The notes under the pieces were generated by a model. That model did not search any database, had not been told where the DNA came from, and was given only the letters and a program-made list of their open reading frames with translations. A stretch of 64,000 nt of DNA from Pelagibius sp050330205 (GTDB lineage: Bacteria > Pseudomonadota > Alphaproteobacteria > Kiloniellales > Kiloniellaceae): contig JBHJOA010000010.1 in assembly GCA_050330205.1 (NCBI GenBank), positions 62,001-126,000 on the forward strand. The letters run 5' to 3'. Below, piece by piece: positions 33,754 to 44,467 of this stretch (the stretch's first letter is position 1; each line of letters begins with the position of its first letter). A program made the position numbers and the translations under genes.

Positions 33754-34979
33754 TCCTGTTCGAGAACTGCCGGCTGTTCGACGGCCTCGGCGATGCGCTC
33801 CGCGAAGACTGCCATGTGCTGGTCGAAGGCGAGCGCATCCGGGAGGTTTCCGACCGGCCGATCAAGTCGGCCGAGGCCGAGCGCGTGGACCTCGAGGGGC
33901 GCACCCTGATGCCCGGCCTCATCGACGCGCACTTCCACGCCCTGGCCGCCGATCCCGACTTCGCGCGGCTGGATGCCATGCCCCGCTCCCTGCTGCACCA
34001 GCACGCGCGGCTGCTGCTGGAGGCGGCGCTCAGGCGTGGCTTCACCACGGTGCGCGACGCCGGCGGCGCCGACTACGGCCTGGCGATGGCGATCAAGGCG
34101 GGGCTCATCGAGGGCCCCCGGCTGTTCTTCTCGGGCCGCTCGCTGACCCAGACCGGTGGCCACGCCGACTTCCGCTCGCCGGAGGCCGGCCATTCGGGCG
34201 TCTGCCTCTGCGGCCAGGGCAGCAACGTCTTCGGCACCATCGCCGACGGCGTGCCCGAGGTGCGCCGGGCGGCGCGCGAGGAGCTGCGCAGGGGCGCCAC
34301 CCAGATCAAGATCATGGCCTCGGGCGGCGTCTCCTCGCCGAGCGATCCGATCTGGAACCTGCAGTATTCCGAGGAGGAAATCCGCGCCATCGTTTGGGAG
34401 GCCGAGTCCTGGCGCACCTACGTCATGGCGCATGCCTATACCGCCGAGGCCATCGCGCGCTGCGTCGCCTACGGCGTGCGCTCCATCGAGCACGCCAACC
34501 TGATCGACGCGGCGGCGGCGCGGGCCTGCGCCGATGCCGGCGCTTTCGTCGTGCCGACCCTGGTGACCTACGAGGCGCTGGAGCGCTTCGGACCAGAGCT
34601 CGGCCTGCCGCCGGTCAGCCTGGAGAAGCTGAAGGTAGTGCGGGCGGCCGGCGTGAAATCGCTGGAAATTCTTAAGGCGGCGGGGGTGTCGGTCGGCTTC
34701 GGGACCGATCTCCTGGGCGCCATGCAGGTGCACCAGTCGCGCGAGTTCACGATCCGCGCGGAGGTGCTGTCGCCGGCCGAGATCCTGCGTTCGGCCACCT
34801 CGGTCAACGCGGCGCTGTTGAATGCCGAAGGCGACCTCGGGGTCGTGGCGCCGGGGGCCCTTGCCGATCTCCTCGTGGTGGACGGTGACCCGCTCGCCGA
34901 CCTCTCGCTGCTGGAGGGGCAAGGGGCGCATCTGCGGGCGATCATGAAGGGCGGCCGGTTCGTCCGCCACGAGCTGTGA
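33750..34979 (+). CDS. Metal-dependent amidohydrolase (imidazolonepropionase/prolidase-like)
   Basis: A 409-residue amidohydrolase-superfamily enzyme. Metal ligands: H61 and H63 in DAHFHA, carboxylated lysine K187 in TQIKIMASGGV, H228 in MAHAYT, H248 in SIEHANL and D320 in GFGTDLLG, the binuclear pattern of prolidase-like members such as Sgx9260-type and Xaa-Arg/Xaa-Pro hydrolases. No signal peptide, so it works in the cytoplasm. It sits directly before a peptide ABC importer, consistent with hydrolysis of imported aminoacyl compounds. Substrate is inferred only. Confidence 0.9.
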   Translation: MILFENCRLFDGLGDALREDCHVLVEGERIREVSDRPIKSAEAERVDLEGRTLMPGLIDAHFHALAADPDFARLDAMPRSLLHQHARLLLEAALRRGFTTVRDAGGADYGLAMAIKAGLIEGPRLFFSGRSLTQTGGHADFRSPEAGHSGVCLCGQGSNVFGTIADGVPEVRRAAREELRRGATQIKIMASGGVSSPSDPIWNLQYSEEEIRAIVWEAESWRTYVMAHAYTAEAIARCVAYGVRSIEHANLIDAAAARACADAGAFVVPTLVTYEALERFGPELGLPPVSLEKLKVVRAAGVKSLEILKAAGVSVGFGTDLLGAMQVHQSREFTIRAEVLSPAEILRSATSVNAALLNAEGDLGVVAPGALADLLVVDGDPLADLSLLEGQGAHLRAIMKGGRFVRHEL

Positions 34980-35047
34980 GGTCCGCGGCAACGCGCTTGT
35001 TTTGCGCGACCGGGTCGTAATAGGCTGACAGCAAGCATTTCAAGACT

Positions 35048-35082
35048 TTGGACATAATCCAAGGTTGTAGAACAGGGTTCTA
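35048..35082. promoter_or_regulatory. Two short palindromes upstream of the peptide importer operon
   Basis: TTGGA-N5-TCCAA (35048-35062) and TAGAAC-AGG-GTTCTA (35068-35082) are perfect inverted repeats 5 bp apart, 60-90 bp before the binding-protein gene, in a locally AT-rich stretch. They look like operator half-sites for a dimeric regulator. Confidence 0.4.
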
Positions 35083-35140
35083 AATCAACGCTCAATCGGG
35101 CGAAGTTCGTCCGACTGGGAAGATAGAGGGGGTTGCAGCG

Positions 35141-36748
35141 ATGGTTGCGCAGAAGGGCAGTGGAATCAGACGGAGTGTCCTGGCGGTCGCGGTGGCCACC
35201 GGGATTGTCGCCGGCGGCGCCGGTGCCCAGGCGGAAACCTTCAGGTGGGCCTTCCAGGGCGATCTCCAGACCCTGGACCCGCACGGCCTCTTCGAGACCT
35301 TCAGCCTGGGCTTCCAGTCGAACTTCTACGAGGGCCTGGTGACCCGCACGCCGGACCTTCAGCTGCAGCCGGCCCTCGCGACCTCCTGGGAGAACATCGA
35401 GCCGACGGTCTGGCGCTTTCAGCTGCGCCAAGGCGTGAAGTTCCACAACGGCAACGACTTCAACGCCGACGACGTGATCTTCTCGGTCGATCGCATCCGC
35501 AGCGAGGGCTCCGACCTGAAAGTGGTCGCCGCGCTCATCAAGGAGGTCGTCAAGGTCGACGACTACACCGTCGACATCGTCACGCCGCAGCCGGACCCGA
35601 TCCTGCCGCTGCAGCTGGAAATCTTCTTCATCATGGACAAGGAGTGGTCCGAAGCGAACGGCACCACCCAGGCCACGAACATCAGGGGCGACGACCAGGG
35701 CAACTACGCCAATCTCAACGCCAACGGGACCGGACCGTACATCGTCAGGGAACGCCAGCCGGACGTGCGCACCGTGCTGGTGCCCAATCCGAACTGGTGG
35801 GGCGACAACAAGAGCAACGTGACGGAAGGCATCTTCACGCCGATCGGCCAGGATGCCACCCGCGTGGCGGCCCTCATCTCCGGTGACGTCGACATGGTGT
35901 GGCCGGTGCCGGTGCAGGACTGGCGGCGGCTGGACGATGCCGCCGGAGTCAGCGCGCTGACCGGTCCGGAGGCGCGGACCATCTTCCTGGGTTTCGACCA
36001 GGAACGCGACGAGCTGCTCTTCTCCAACATCAAGGGCAAGAACCCCTTCAAGGACCAGCGCGTGCGCCAAGCCTTCTTCCAGGCCATCGACATCGATGCG
36101 ATCAACGACAGGATCATGCGCGGCGCCGCGACGCCCAGCAACCTGATGATCGCGCCGCAGATCAACGGCTTCAATCCCGCACTCAACGAGCGGCTGCCCT
36201 ACGACGTCGACAGAGCCAAGGCGCTGCTCGCCGAGGCCGGCTATCCCGACGGTTTCTCGGTCACCATGGACTGCCCCAACGACCGCTACGTGAACGACGA
36301 GCGGATCTGCCAGGCGGTGGTCTCGATGCTCGCCCGGGCCGGCATCAAGGTCGACCTGCTGGCGCAGACCAGATCGCGGTACTTCGCCAAGGTGCTGGCC
36401 CAGAACGGTTACGAAACCAGCTTCTTCCTGCTGGGCTGGACTCCCTCCACCTTCGACGCCCACAACGCCATCTCCTCGCTGATGTCCTGCCGGGTCGACG
36501 GCAAGGGGTCGTTCAATCTCGGCGGCTACTGCAACCAGCGGGTCACCGAGCTTTCGGATCTGATCCAGGTGGAGACAGATCCGGAGAAGCGCCAGGTGCT
36601 GATCGACGAGGCGAACAGGATCCATGCCGAGGAAGTCGGGCACATCGCGCTGCACCAGCAGCCGCTGTCCTGGGGCGTCAGCGACCGGGTGACCGTGGCC
36701 CAGCGGGCCGACGACATCTTTCACCTGCAGTACGTGACGGTGAAGTAG
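35141..36748 (+). CDS. Periplasmic dipeptide/oligopeptide-binding protein (DppA type)
   Basis: A 535-residue cluster C solute-binding protein. Signal peptide about residues 1-30 ending GAGAQAE. Family signs include TFRWAFQGDLQTLDPHGLFET, WRFQLRQGVKFHNGNDFNADDVIFS, and KNPFKDQRVRQAFFQAIDIDAIN. Such proteins bind di- or oligopeptides, or sometimes aminosugars and heme, and deliver them to DppBC. It opens the operon and is followed by an intrinsic terminator, so it is likely made in excess of the membrane components. The exact cargo is unknown. Confidence 0.93.
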   Translation: MVAQKGSGIRRSVLAVAVATGIVAGGAGAQAETFRWAFQGDLQTLDPHGLFETFSLGFQSNFYEGLVTRTPDLQLQPALATSWENIEPTVWRFQLRQGVKFHNGNDFNADDVIFSVDRIRSEGSDLKVVAALIKEVVKVDDYTVDIVTPQPDPILPLQLEIFFIMDKEWSEANGTTQATNIRGDDQGNYANLNANGTGPYIVRERQPDVRTVLVPNPNWWGDNKSNVTEGIFTPIGQDATRVAALISGDVDMVWPVPVQDWRRLDDAAGVSALTGPEARTIFLGFDQERDELLFSNIKGKNPFKDQRVRQAFFQAIDIDAINDRIMRGAATPSNLMIAPQINGFNPALNERLPYDVDRAKALLAEAGYPDGFSVTMDCPNDRYVNDERICQAVVSMLARAGIKVDLLAQTRSRYFAKVLAQNGYETSFFLLGWTPSTFDAHNAISSLMSCRVDGKGSFNLGGYCNQRVTELSDLIQVETDPEKRQVLIDEANRIHAEEVGHIALHQQPLSWGVSDRVTVAQRADDIFHLQYVTVK

Positions 36749-36765
36749 GCCGGATGCTATGAAAG

Positions 36766-36796
36766 GGGTCCGGACGGTGGCGTCCGGACCCTTTTT
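36766..36796 (+). terminator. Intrinsic terminator after the DppA-type gene
   Basis: GGGTCCGGACG (36766-36776), a GTGG loop, CGTCCGGACCC (36781-36791), then TTTTT. The 11-bp stem is perfect. It lies between the binding protein and permease genes and would let only part of transcription through. Confidence 0.85.
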
Positions 36797-36844
36797 CGTG
36801 GCTGCCTTCCTTTCCTACGGCTTGCGGGGCAGAGTCAGAGCCTG

Positions 36845-37870
36845 ATGATAGCCTTTGTCGTCCGACGGCTGTTGCAGTCCATCCTGGTGATGCTGGCGGT
36901 GGGCTTCATCGCCTTCTCGCTGTTCACCTACGTCGGCGATCCGATTAACAACATGGTCGGGCAGGATACGACCCTCGAGCAGCGTGCGGAGCTGCGCGAG
37001 CGCCTAGGCCTCAACGACCCCTTCCCGGTGCAGTACGGCCGCTTCCTGGTAAAGGCGACGCAGGGCGATTTCGGAATCTCCTATCGCCACCGCCGGCCGG
37101 TCGCCCAATTGATCGCCGAGCGGGTGCCGGCGACTCTGGAGCTTTCCTTCGTCGCCGCCGCCCTGGCGCTGCTCGTCGGCGTGCCGATGGGGGTGTATAC
37201 GGGGCTGCACCGCCGCGGGTTCCTGTCGCAGGTATTCCTCACGGTCTCTCTCGTCGGCATTTCGCTGCCGACCTTCCTCATCGGCATCCTCCTCATACTC
37301 GTCTTCGGGGTGCTCTCGCAGGACATCAACGCGGCCGTCGGTTTTACCCTGGTGCCGCAGCTGCCGACCTTCGGGCGCGGCGAAACCGTGCAGCTCGGCT
37401 GGTGGTCGACCGGCTTCCTCACCAAGTCCGGCCTGCTCGCCCTCATCCTGCCGTCCATCACCCTGGCCCTGTTCCAGATGACGCTGATCATGCGGCTGGT
37501 GCGATCCGAGATGCTGGAGGTGCTGCGCACCGACTACATCAAGTTCGCCCGGGCGCGGGGCCTGTCCAACCGGGCCGTCAACTTTGGCCACGCGCTGAAA
37601 AACACCCTGGTGCCGGTGATCACCATCACCGGCCTGCAGCTCGGGTCGATCATCGCCTTCGCGCTGATCACCGAACAGGTGTTCCAGTGGCCGGGCATGG
37701 GCCTGCTCTTCCTGCAGGCCATCGGCGAGGTCGATATCCCCGTGATGGCCGCCTACCTGATGCTGGTCGGCTTCTTCTTCGTCGTCATCAACCTCATCGT
37801 CGACCTTCTGTACTACGTCGTCGACCCACGCCTGCGCGCCGACAAGGCCGTCGCCGGCGGGCATGCATAG
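36845..37870 (+). CDS. Peptide ABC transporter permease (DppB type)
   Basis: A 341-residue inner-membrane permease with six helices. The N-terminus MIAFVVRRLLQSILVMLAV and the loop RTDYIKFARARGLSNRAV (the EAA-type motif, around residue 235) are standard for DppB/OppB. TEQVFQWPGMGLLFLQAI is also diagnostic. It forms a heterodimer with the DppC-type protein encoded next. The gene starts 96 bp after the binding protein, beyond the terminator. Confidence 0.94.
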   Translation: MIAFVVRRLLQSILVMLAVGFIAFSLFTYVGDPINNMVGQDTTLEQRAELRERLGLNDPFPVQYGRFLVKATQGDFGISYRHRRPVAQLIAERVPATLELSFVAAALALLVGVPMGVYTGLHRRGFLSQVFLTVSLVGISLPTFLIGILLILVFGVLSQDINAAVGFTLVPQLPTFGRGETVQLGWWSTGFLTKSGLLALILPSITLALFQMTLIMRLVRSEMLEVLRTDYIKFARARGLSNRAVNFGHALKNTLVPVITITGLQLGSIIAFALITEQVFQWPGMGLLFLQAIGEVDIPVMAAYLMLVGFFFVVINLIVDLLYYVVDPRLRADKAVAGGHA

Positions 37871-37880
37871 GGGGAACGGC

Positions 37881-38849
37881 ATGGCGATCGGCGGCGACAA
37901 GCGGGTGGCGGCGCAACCAGGGCTGGCCGAACGCCTGGCCGACGGCGTCAGGCGCTTCTTCGACGGCGACCTCTGGCATTCCTTTTCGCGCTCGCCGGTG
38001 GTCGTGGTCTCGGCGGCAGTCGCCTTCGTATTCATTGCCGCCGCCGTCTTCGCGCCGCTGGTCGCGCCCTACAATCCCTTCGACCTGGCGAGCGTCGACC
38101 TCCTCGATTCCGAGATTCCGCCGGTCTGGCACGCCGACGGCGACCCGCGCTTCCTGCTCGGCACCGACGCCCAGGGCCGCGACGTGCTGTCGACGGTACT
38201 CTACGGCGCGCGGATCTCGCTCGGGGTGGGCTTCGCGTCGGTGCTCCTGGCGATGGGGCTCGGCGTCGGCCTCGGGCTGCTGAGCGGCTATCTCGGCGGC
38301 ACCGTCGATGCCGTGATCATGCGCATCGCCGACGTGCAGCTGACCTTTCCGGCCATTCTCATCGCGCTGCTCATCGATGGGCTGGCGCGCGCCGTGCTGC
38401 CGCGCGACCTGCACGGCGACATCTGGTTCTACGTGCTGGTGCTGGCCATCGGCCTGTCGTTCTGGGTGCAGTACGCCCGCACGGTGCGCGGCTCGGCCAT
38501 GGTCGAGCGCAGCAAGGAATATGTCCAGGCGGCGCGGGTGATCGGCATTCCGCCGCTGCTCATCATGCTGCGCCACGTGCTGCCCAACGTCATGGGGCCG
38601 GTGCTGGTGATCGCCACCATCAACCTGGCCATCGCGGTGATCACCGAGGCGACGCTGTCGTTCCTCGGCGTCGGCGTGCCGCTGACCTCGCCCTCGCTCG
38701 GGACCCTGATCCGCGTTGGCAACGATTTCCTGTTCTCGGGCTCCTGGTGGATCACGATCTTTCCCGGGGCGGCGCTGGCCATCCTGGTGCTGGCTGTCAA
38801 CCTGCTGGGCGACTGGCTGCGCGACGCCCTGAACCCGAAGCTGCGCTGA
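37881..38849 (+). CDS. Peptide ABC transporter permease (DppC type)
   Basis: A 322-residue permease with the usual N-terminal cytoplasmic segment, first helix at about 40-62, and five further helices. GTDAQGRDVLSTVLYGARISL is the DppC/OppC signature, and the EAA-type loop is RSKEYVQAARVIGIPPLLIM. The ATG at 37881 has GGGGGAA upstream; an in-frame ATG at 37863 overlaps the DppB stop and is less likely. Partner of DppB. Confidence 0.93.
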   Translation: MAIGGDKRVAAQPGLAERLADGVRRFFDGDLWHSFSRSPVVVVSAAVAFVFIAAAVFAPLVAPYNPFDLASVDLLDSEIPPVWHADGDPRFLLGTDAQGRDVLSTVLYGARISLGVGFASVLLAMGLGVGLGLLSGYLGGTVDAVIMRIADVQLTFPAILIALLIDGLARAVLPRDLHGDIWFYVLVLAIGLSFWVQYARTVRGSAMVERSKEYVQAARVIGIPPLLIMLRHVLPNVMGPVLVIATINLAIAVITEATLSFLGVGVPLTSPSLGTLIRVGNDFLFSGSWWITIFPGAALAILVLAVNLLGDWLRDALNPKLR

Positions 38850-38854
38850 CCGTG

Positions 38855-39842
38855 ATGGCCGCTCCGCAAGCCCGCCAGCCGCTGCTCGAGGTGGACAAGC
38901 TGCGCATCGAGATTCCCGGGCGCCGCGGCACCCTGGTCGCCGTCGACGGCGTCTCCTTCGCCATCGGCGAGGGCGAGGTGCTGGGCGTGGTCGGCGAGTC
39001 CGGCGCCGGCAAGTCGCTGACCGGTGCCGCCGTGATCGGGCTGCTGGAGCCGCCTTGCCGCATCGCCGGCGGCGAGATCCGCCTGGACGGACGGCGCATC
39101 GACAACCTGCCCTACGAACAGCTCCGCCGCATCCGCGGGCGGGAGATCGGCATGGTCTTCCAGGATCCGCTGACCTCGCTGAACCCGCTTTACAGCATCG
39201 GCCGCCAGCTCACCGAAACCCTGCTCACTCACACCGACCTCAGCGAGAAGGGCGCCCGCAAGCGCGCCATCGAACTGCTGAAGGAGGTCGGCATCCCGGC
39301 CGCCGAACGGCGCATCGACCAGTATCCGCACGAGTTCTCCGGCGGCATGCGCCAGCGGGTGGTGATCGCCCTGGCGCTCTGCGCCAATCCGCGCCTCATC
39401 ATCGCCGACGAGCCGACCACGGCGCTCGACGTTTCCATCCAGGCACAGATCATCGGCCTGCTGAAGCGGCTGTGCCGCGAGCATGGCGCCGCGGTCATGC
39501 TGATCACCCACGATATGGGGGTCATCGCCGAGACCGCCGACCGCGTCGCCGTGATGTACGCCGGGCGCATCGTCGAGGTCGGGCCGGTGGCCGAGGTGGT
39601 GCTGCACGCCCGGCACCCCTACACCGTCGGTCTCATGGGCTCCATCCCGCTCGTCGGCGCGGAGGTCGAGCGGCTGGCGCAGATCGACGGCGCCATGCCG
39701 CGCCTCGATGCCATTCCTGAAGGCTGCGCTTTTAATCCACGCTGTCCGAAGTCCTTCGACCGCTGCCGGCGGGAGCGCCCCGTCCTCGGCCCGACCGGCG
39801 CCGTCGAGGCGGCCTGCTGGCTCTACGACGGGAGCGGCGGCC

Positions 39843-39850
<8 letters not shown>
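38855..39850 (+). CDS. Peptide ABC transporter ATPase (DppD type)
   Basis: A 331-residue ATPase with Walker A GESGAGKSLTG, signature FSGGMRQRV, Walker B LIIADEPTTALD and switch histidine LITHDMGVIA. The C-terminus CAFNPRCPKSFDRC has the cysteine-rich motif shared by DppD/OppD, which in some members holds an Fe-S cluster. It works as a heterodimer with the DppF-type protein, whose start overlaps its stop by 8 bp. The start at 38855 follows the DppC stop by 5 bp. Confidence 0.94.
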
Positions 39851-40889
<1,039 letters not shown>

Positions 40890-40914
40890 GAGACCCGACA
40901 GGAGAGTCGCCGAC

Positions 40915-42093
40915 ATGGCCGTCATCAACCGCATTGCCGAGTTCCACGACGACATCAAGGCCTGGCGCCGCGACCTCCATGCCCACCCGGAAACGGCTTT
41001 CGAAGAGGTTCGCACCGCCGATTTCGTCGCCGGCAAACTGCAGGAGTTCGGCCTCGAGGTGCACCGCGGACTGGCCACCACCGGTGTGGTCGGCGTGCTC
41101 GACGGCCAGTCCAACACCTCCGGTCGCGCCATCGGCTTGCGCGCCGACATGGATGCGCTGCACATCCAGGAACTGAACGGCTTCCAGCACCGCTCCCGCC
41201 ACGACGGCAGGATGCACGCCTGCGGCCATGACGGTCATACGGCGATGCTGCTGGGCGCCGCCAGGTACCTCGCCGAAACCCGCAACTTCGACGGCCGCGT
41301 CGCCTTCATCTTCCAGCCGGCCGAGGAGAACGAGGGCGGCGGCCGGGTCATGGTGGAGGAGGGGTTGTTCGAGCTCTTCCCGGTGGAGGCGGTCTACGGC
41401 CTGCACAACATGCCGGGCATGCCGGCCGGCACATTCTCCCTGCGCAGCGGGCCGGCCATGGCCGCTTTCGACATCTTCGAGATCGCGATTGCCGGCAAGG
41501 GCACTCATGCGGCCATGCCGCAGCTCGGCATCGACCCGGTGGTGACCGGCGCCCAGATCGTCACCGCGCTGCAGACCATCGCCAGCCGGCGCACGGCGCC
41601 CCTCGACCCGGTGGTGGTGAGCGTCACCCAGTTCCACGCCGGCGACACCTGGAACGTGATCCCGGAGACCGCCGTCATCCGCGGCACCGTGCGCTCCTTC
41701 CGCAAGGACACCCAGGACCGCATGGAGCGGGACATCGAGCGCATCGCCCGCGCCGTCTGCGAGTCCCAGGGCGCCACCATGACCCTGCGCTACGAGCGGC
41801 GCTACCCGGCGCTGGTCAACAGCGAGGCGGAGACCGGGATCGCCGCGGCGGTCGCCGCCCGCGTGGTCGGCGAGGACAAGGTGGTGGCCGGCGCCGAGCC
41901 GCTGATGGGCTCGGAGGACTTCGCCTACATGCTGCAGGCACGGCCCGGCTGCTACGTCTGGCTCGGCAACGGCACCGAGGGCGGCCCCGGCGGCTGCGCC
42001 GTGCACAACCCGCACTACGACTTCAACGACGAGGTCTCGGTGATCGGCGCCAGCTATTGGGCGACGCTGGTGGAGCAGACGCTGGCGAAGTGA
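40915..42093 (+). CDS. M20-family amidohydrolase/peptidase
   Basis: A 392-residue cytoplasmic metallohydrolase of the M20D hippurate hydrolase/aminoacylase group. It opens with RRDLHAHPETAFEE; MHACGHDGHTAMLLGAA gives metal ligands; PAEENEGGGRVMVEEGLF holds the catalytic Glu and another ligand; GSEDFAYMLQ is C-terminal. A dimerisation lid domain lies around residues 185-295. It is 25 bp after the DppF gene with a GGAGAG ribosome-binding site, so it belongs to the peptide importer operon and may deacylate or cleave the imported compounds. Confidence 0.92.
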   Translation: MAVINRIAEFHDDIKAWRRDLHAHPETAFEEVRTADFVAGKLQEFGLEVHRGLATTGVVGVLDGQSNTSGRAIGLRADMDALHIQELNGFQHRSRHDGRMHACGHDGHTAMLLGAARYLAETRNFDGRVAFIFQPAEENEGGGRVMVEEGLFELFPVEAVYGLHNMPGMPAGTFSLRSGPAMAAFDIFEIAIAGKGTHAAMPQLGIDPVVTGAQIVTALQTIASRRTAPLDPVVVSVTQFHAGDTWNVIPETAVIRGTVRSFRKDTQDRMERDIERIARAVCESQGATMTLRYERRYPALVNSEAETGIAAAVAARVVGEDKVVAGAEPLMGSEDFAYMLQARPGCYVWLGNGTEGGPGGCAVHNPHYDFNDEVSVIGASYWATLVEQTLAK

Positions 42094-42184
42094 CGGTGGC
42101 TGGCCTGCCAGGGGGAAGGGGCCGCGGCTGGCGGGGGAGCTTTCCGCTTGCCATCGCAGGGCGGAGGCCTCACATCGGCTCTTG

Positions 42185-42877
42185 ATGTCGCCTCAACCCG
42201 ATCCGACCGACTCCTCGCCGCCGCCGCGCCGGTATGAGCCGATGTTCAACCTACCGCCGGGGACGCTCTGGCTCGGGCTGGCGATGGTCGCGGTGTTCCT
42301 GGTGGAAAGCCAGCTCGAGGGGCGAGCCTGGAGCTGGCTGTTCGGCAACTTCGCCTTCATTTCCACGGTGTTCTGGCCGCCGGGCGCCGAGACGCCGGGG
42401 CTTGCCGGCCTGGCGACCCTGGTCACCCACGCCTTCCTGCATGCCAATCTCATGCACCTGGCCCTCAATCTCGGCTTCCTGCTGGCCTTCGGCAGCTTCG
42501 TCGAGCGTCACCTGGGGCTGGTCCGCTACCTGCTGCTCTTCGCCCTCACCGCGGCGGCCGGCGCGCTGGCGGAGTTCTGGTTCCGCGGGCCGGAGCCGCT
42601 GGCGCTGATCGGCGCCTCCGGCGCGGTCTACGGCATGACCGGGGCGGCGGCACGCTTCATGTTCGCCGGCGGTGGCCTCGACCAGCGCCGCCGCGCGCTG
42701 GTTTTCGTGGGGGTCTTCCTGGGACTCAACCTGGTGCTGGGCATCACCGGCCTCGGCGACTTCCTGGCCGGCGCGGCGGTCGGCTGGAAGGCCCACGCCG
42801 GCGGATTCCTGGCCGGGGCCGCGCTGGCCTTCCTGCTCGGCGGCCGCCGCGGGCCGGGTGGGCCCATTGCGGTTTGA
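42185..42877 (+). CDS. Rhomboid-family intramembrane serine protease
   Basis: A 230-residue inner-membrane protein with about six helices. The nucleophile serine is in IGASGAVYGMTGA and the catalytic histidine in KAHAGGFLAGA; HAFLHANLMHLALN is the conserved N-terminal loop/helix region. It cleaves membrane protein segments. A short cytoplasmic Pro-rich N-terminus (residues 2-18) precedes the first helix. No ribosome-binding site is obvious at the ATG 42185. It is independent of the M20 gene (about 90 bp gap) and its target is unknown. Confidence 0.92.
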   Translation: MSPQPDPTDSSPPPRRYEPMFNLPPGTLWLGLAMVAVFLVESQLEGRAWSWLFGNFAFISTVFWPPGAETPGLAGLATLVTHAFLHANLMHLALNLGFLLAFGSFVERHLGLVRYLLLFALTAAAGALAEFWFRGPEPLALIGASGAVYGMTGAAARFMFAGGGLDQRRRALVFVGVFLGLNLVLGITGLGDFLAGAAVGWKAHAGGFLAGAALAFLLGGRRGPGGPIAV

Positions 42878-42979
42878 CGGGATACGGCCGGTCTTAGTAC
42901 CTTCGCCCGCACCAACCCGACCGCCTCCCTCGCAAGGGGGGCGCTCGGGGCAAGGCCGTCGTCTGTTGAAGGGGGTACG

Positions 42980-43480
<501 letters not shown>

Positions 43481-43488
43481 GTCTCTGT

Positions 43489-44454
43489 TTAGTCTTCGCG
43501 ATGCAGGGCGCGCGGGTCGAGGGCGTCCTGCATGCCGTCGCCGAGGAAGTTGAAGGCGATCACCGTCACGAAGATCAGCAGGCCCGGGTAGATCGCCAGG
43601 GCCGGCGAGTCCCAGATCAGTTCCTGCGCCGAGGTCAGCATGTTGCCCCAGGAGGGCAGCGGCGGCTGGATGCCGAGGCCGAGGAAGCTCAACACCGATT
43701 CCAGCAGCACGATGCCGCCGATCGACAGCGTGGTGGCGACGATGATCGGCGACACCACGTTGGGCAGGATGTGTACCAGCATGATGCGCGGTGCCGAGGC
43801 GCCCAGCGCCTCGGCGGCGCGTACGAACTCCCGCGTCTTCATGGTCAGGGTGGCGCCGCGCACCAGGCGCGCCACCGTGGTCCAGCCGACCAGGGCGATG
43901 AGGAAGACGATGCGGTAGATGCTGACGCTCTCCGAGCCGACGACCGACTGCGGCAGGCCAAGCTTGCCGAGGTCGATGGCGGCCAGGATGATCAGCAGCG
44001 GCAGGATCGGCAGGGCGATGACGCCGTCGGTGAAGCGCATCAGCAGGCTGTCGAGACGGCCGCCGTAGTATCCGGCCGATAGGCCCAGCAGGGTGCCGAT
44101 GACGGCCGCGCAGAGCGCCGCCGCGAGGCCCACCACCAGCGACACCTGGCCGCCGTAGAGCAGGCGCACCAGCAGGTCGCGGCCCAGCTCGTCGGTGCCC
44201 AGGGGGTGCGCGGCCGATGGCGGCTGCCGGGCATTGAAGAGGTCGACCAGGTTGCCGTCGACGCCGAGGTAGTGTTCCACCAGCGGCGCGGCGGCCGAAG
44301 CAAGGCCCAGCAGGACGAGAAACGTCAGGCTGCCGACGGCAAGGCCGTGGCGCAGGAAGCGGCGCCGGAAGATCTGCCGCACGGTGAGGGCGCTGCCGCG
44401 GGCGTGGGCGGCCTCGGCGGCCAGCAGGCCGTGTGGGTGGTCCGGCGCGGTCAT
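43489..44454 (-). CDS. Peptide-type ABC transporter permease (DppC type), second system
   Basis: A 321-residue permease with six helices. GTDELGRDLLVRLLYGGQVSL is the DppC/OppC signature and KTREFVRAAEALGASAPRIM the EAA-type coupling loop. N-terminal 40 residues are cytoplasmic. It ends the three-gene importer set (binding protein, DppB, DppC) and no ATPase gene follows. The 13-bp gap to the upstream permease implies co-translation. Confidence 0.93.
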   Translation of the reverse strand: MTAPDHPHGLLAAEAAHARGSALTVRQIFRRRFLRHGLAVGSLTFLVLLGLASAAAPLVEHYLGVDGNLVDLFNARQPPSAAHPLGTDELGRDLLVRLLYGGQVSLVVGLAAALCAAVIGTLLGLSAGYYGGRLDSLLMRFTDGVIALPILPLLIILAAIDLGKLGLPQSVVGSESVSIYRIVFLIALVGWTTVARLVRGATLTMKTREFVRAAEALGASAPRIMLVHILPNVVSPIIVATTLSIGGIVLLESVLSFLGLGIQPPLPSWGNMLTSAQELIWDSPALAIYPGLLIFVTVIAFNFLGDGMQDALDPRALHRED

Positions 44455-44467
44455 CGTCGGCCCGGCT

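Noticed and set aside
36845..37870. Naming the DppB/DppC/DppD/DppF genes as strict dpp orthologues
   Set aside because: The family is clear but sequence alone does not separate dipeptide from oligopeptide, nickel or glutathione importers, so symbols were left empty.
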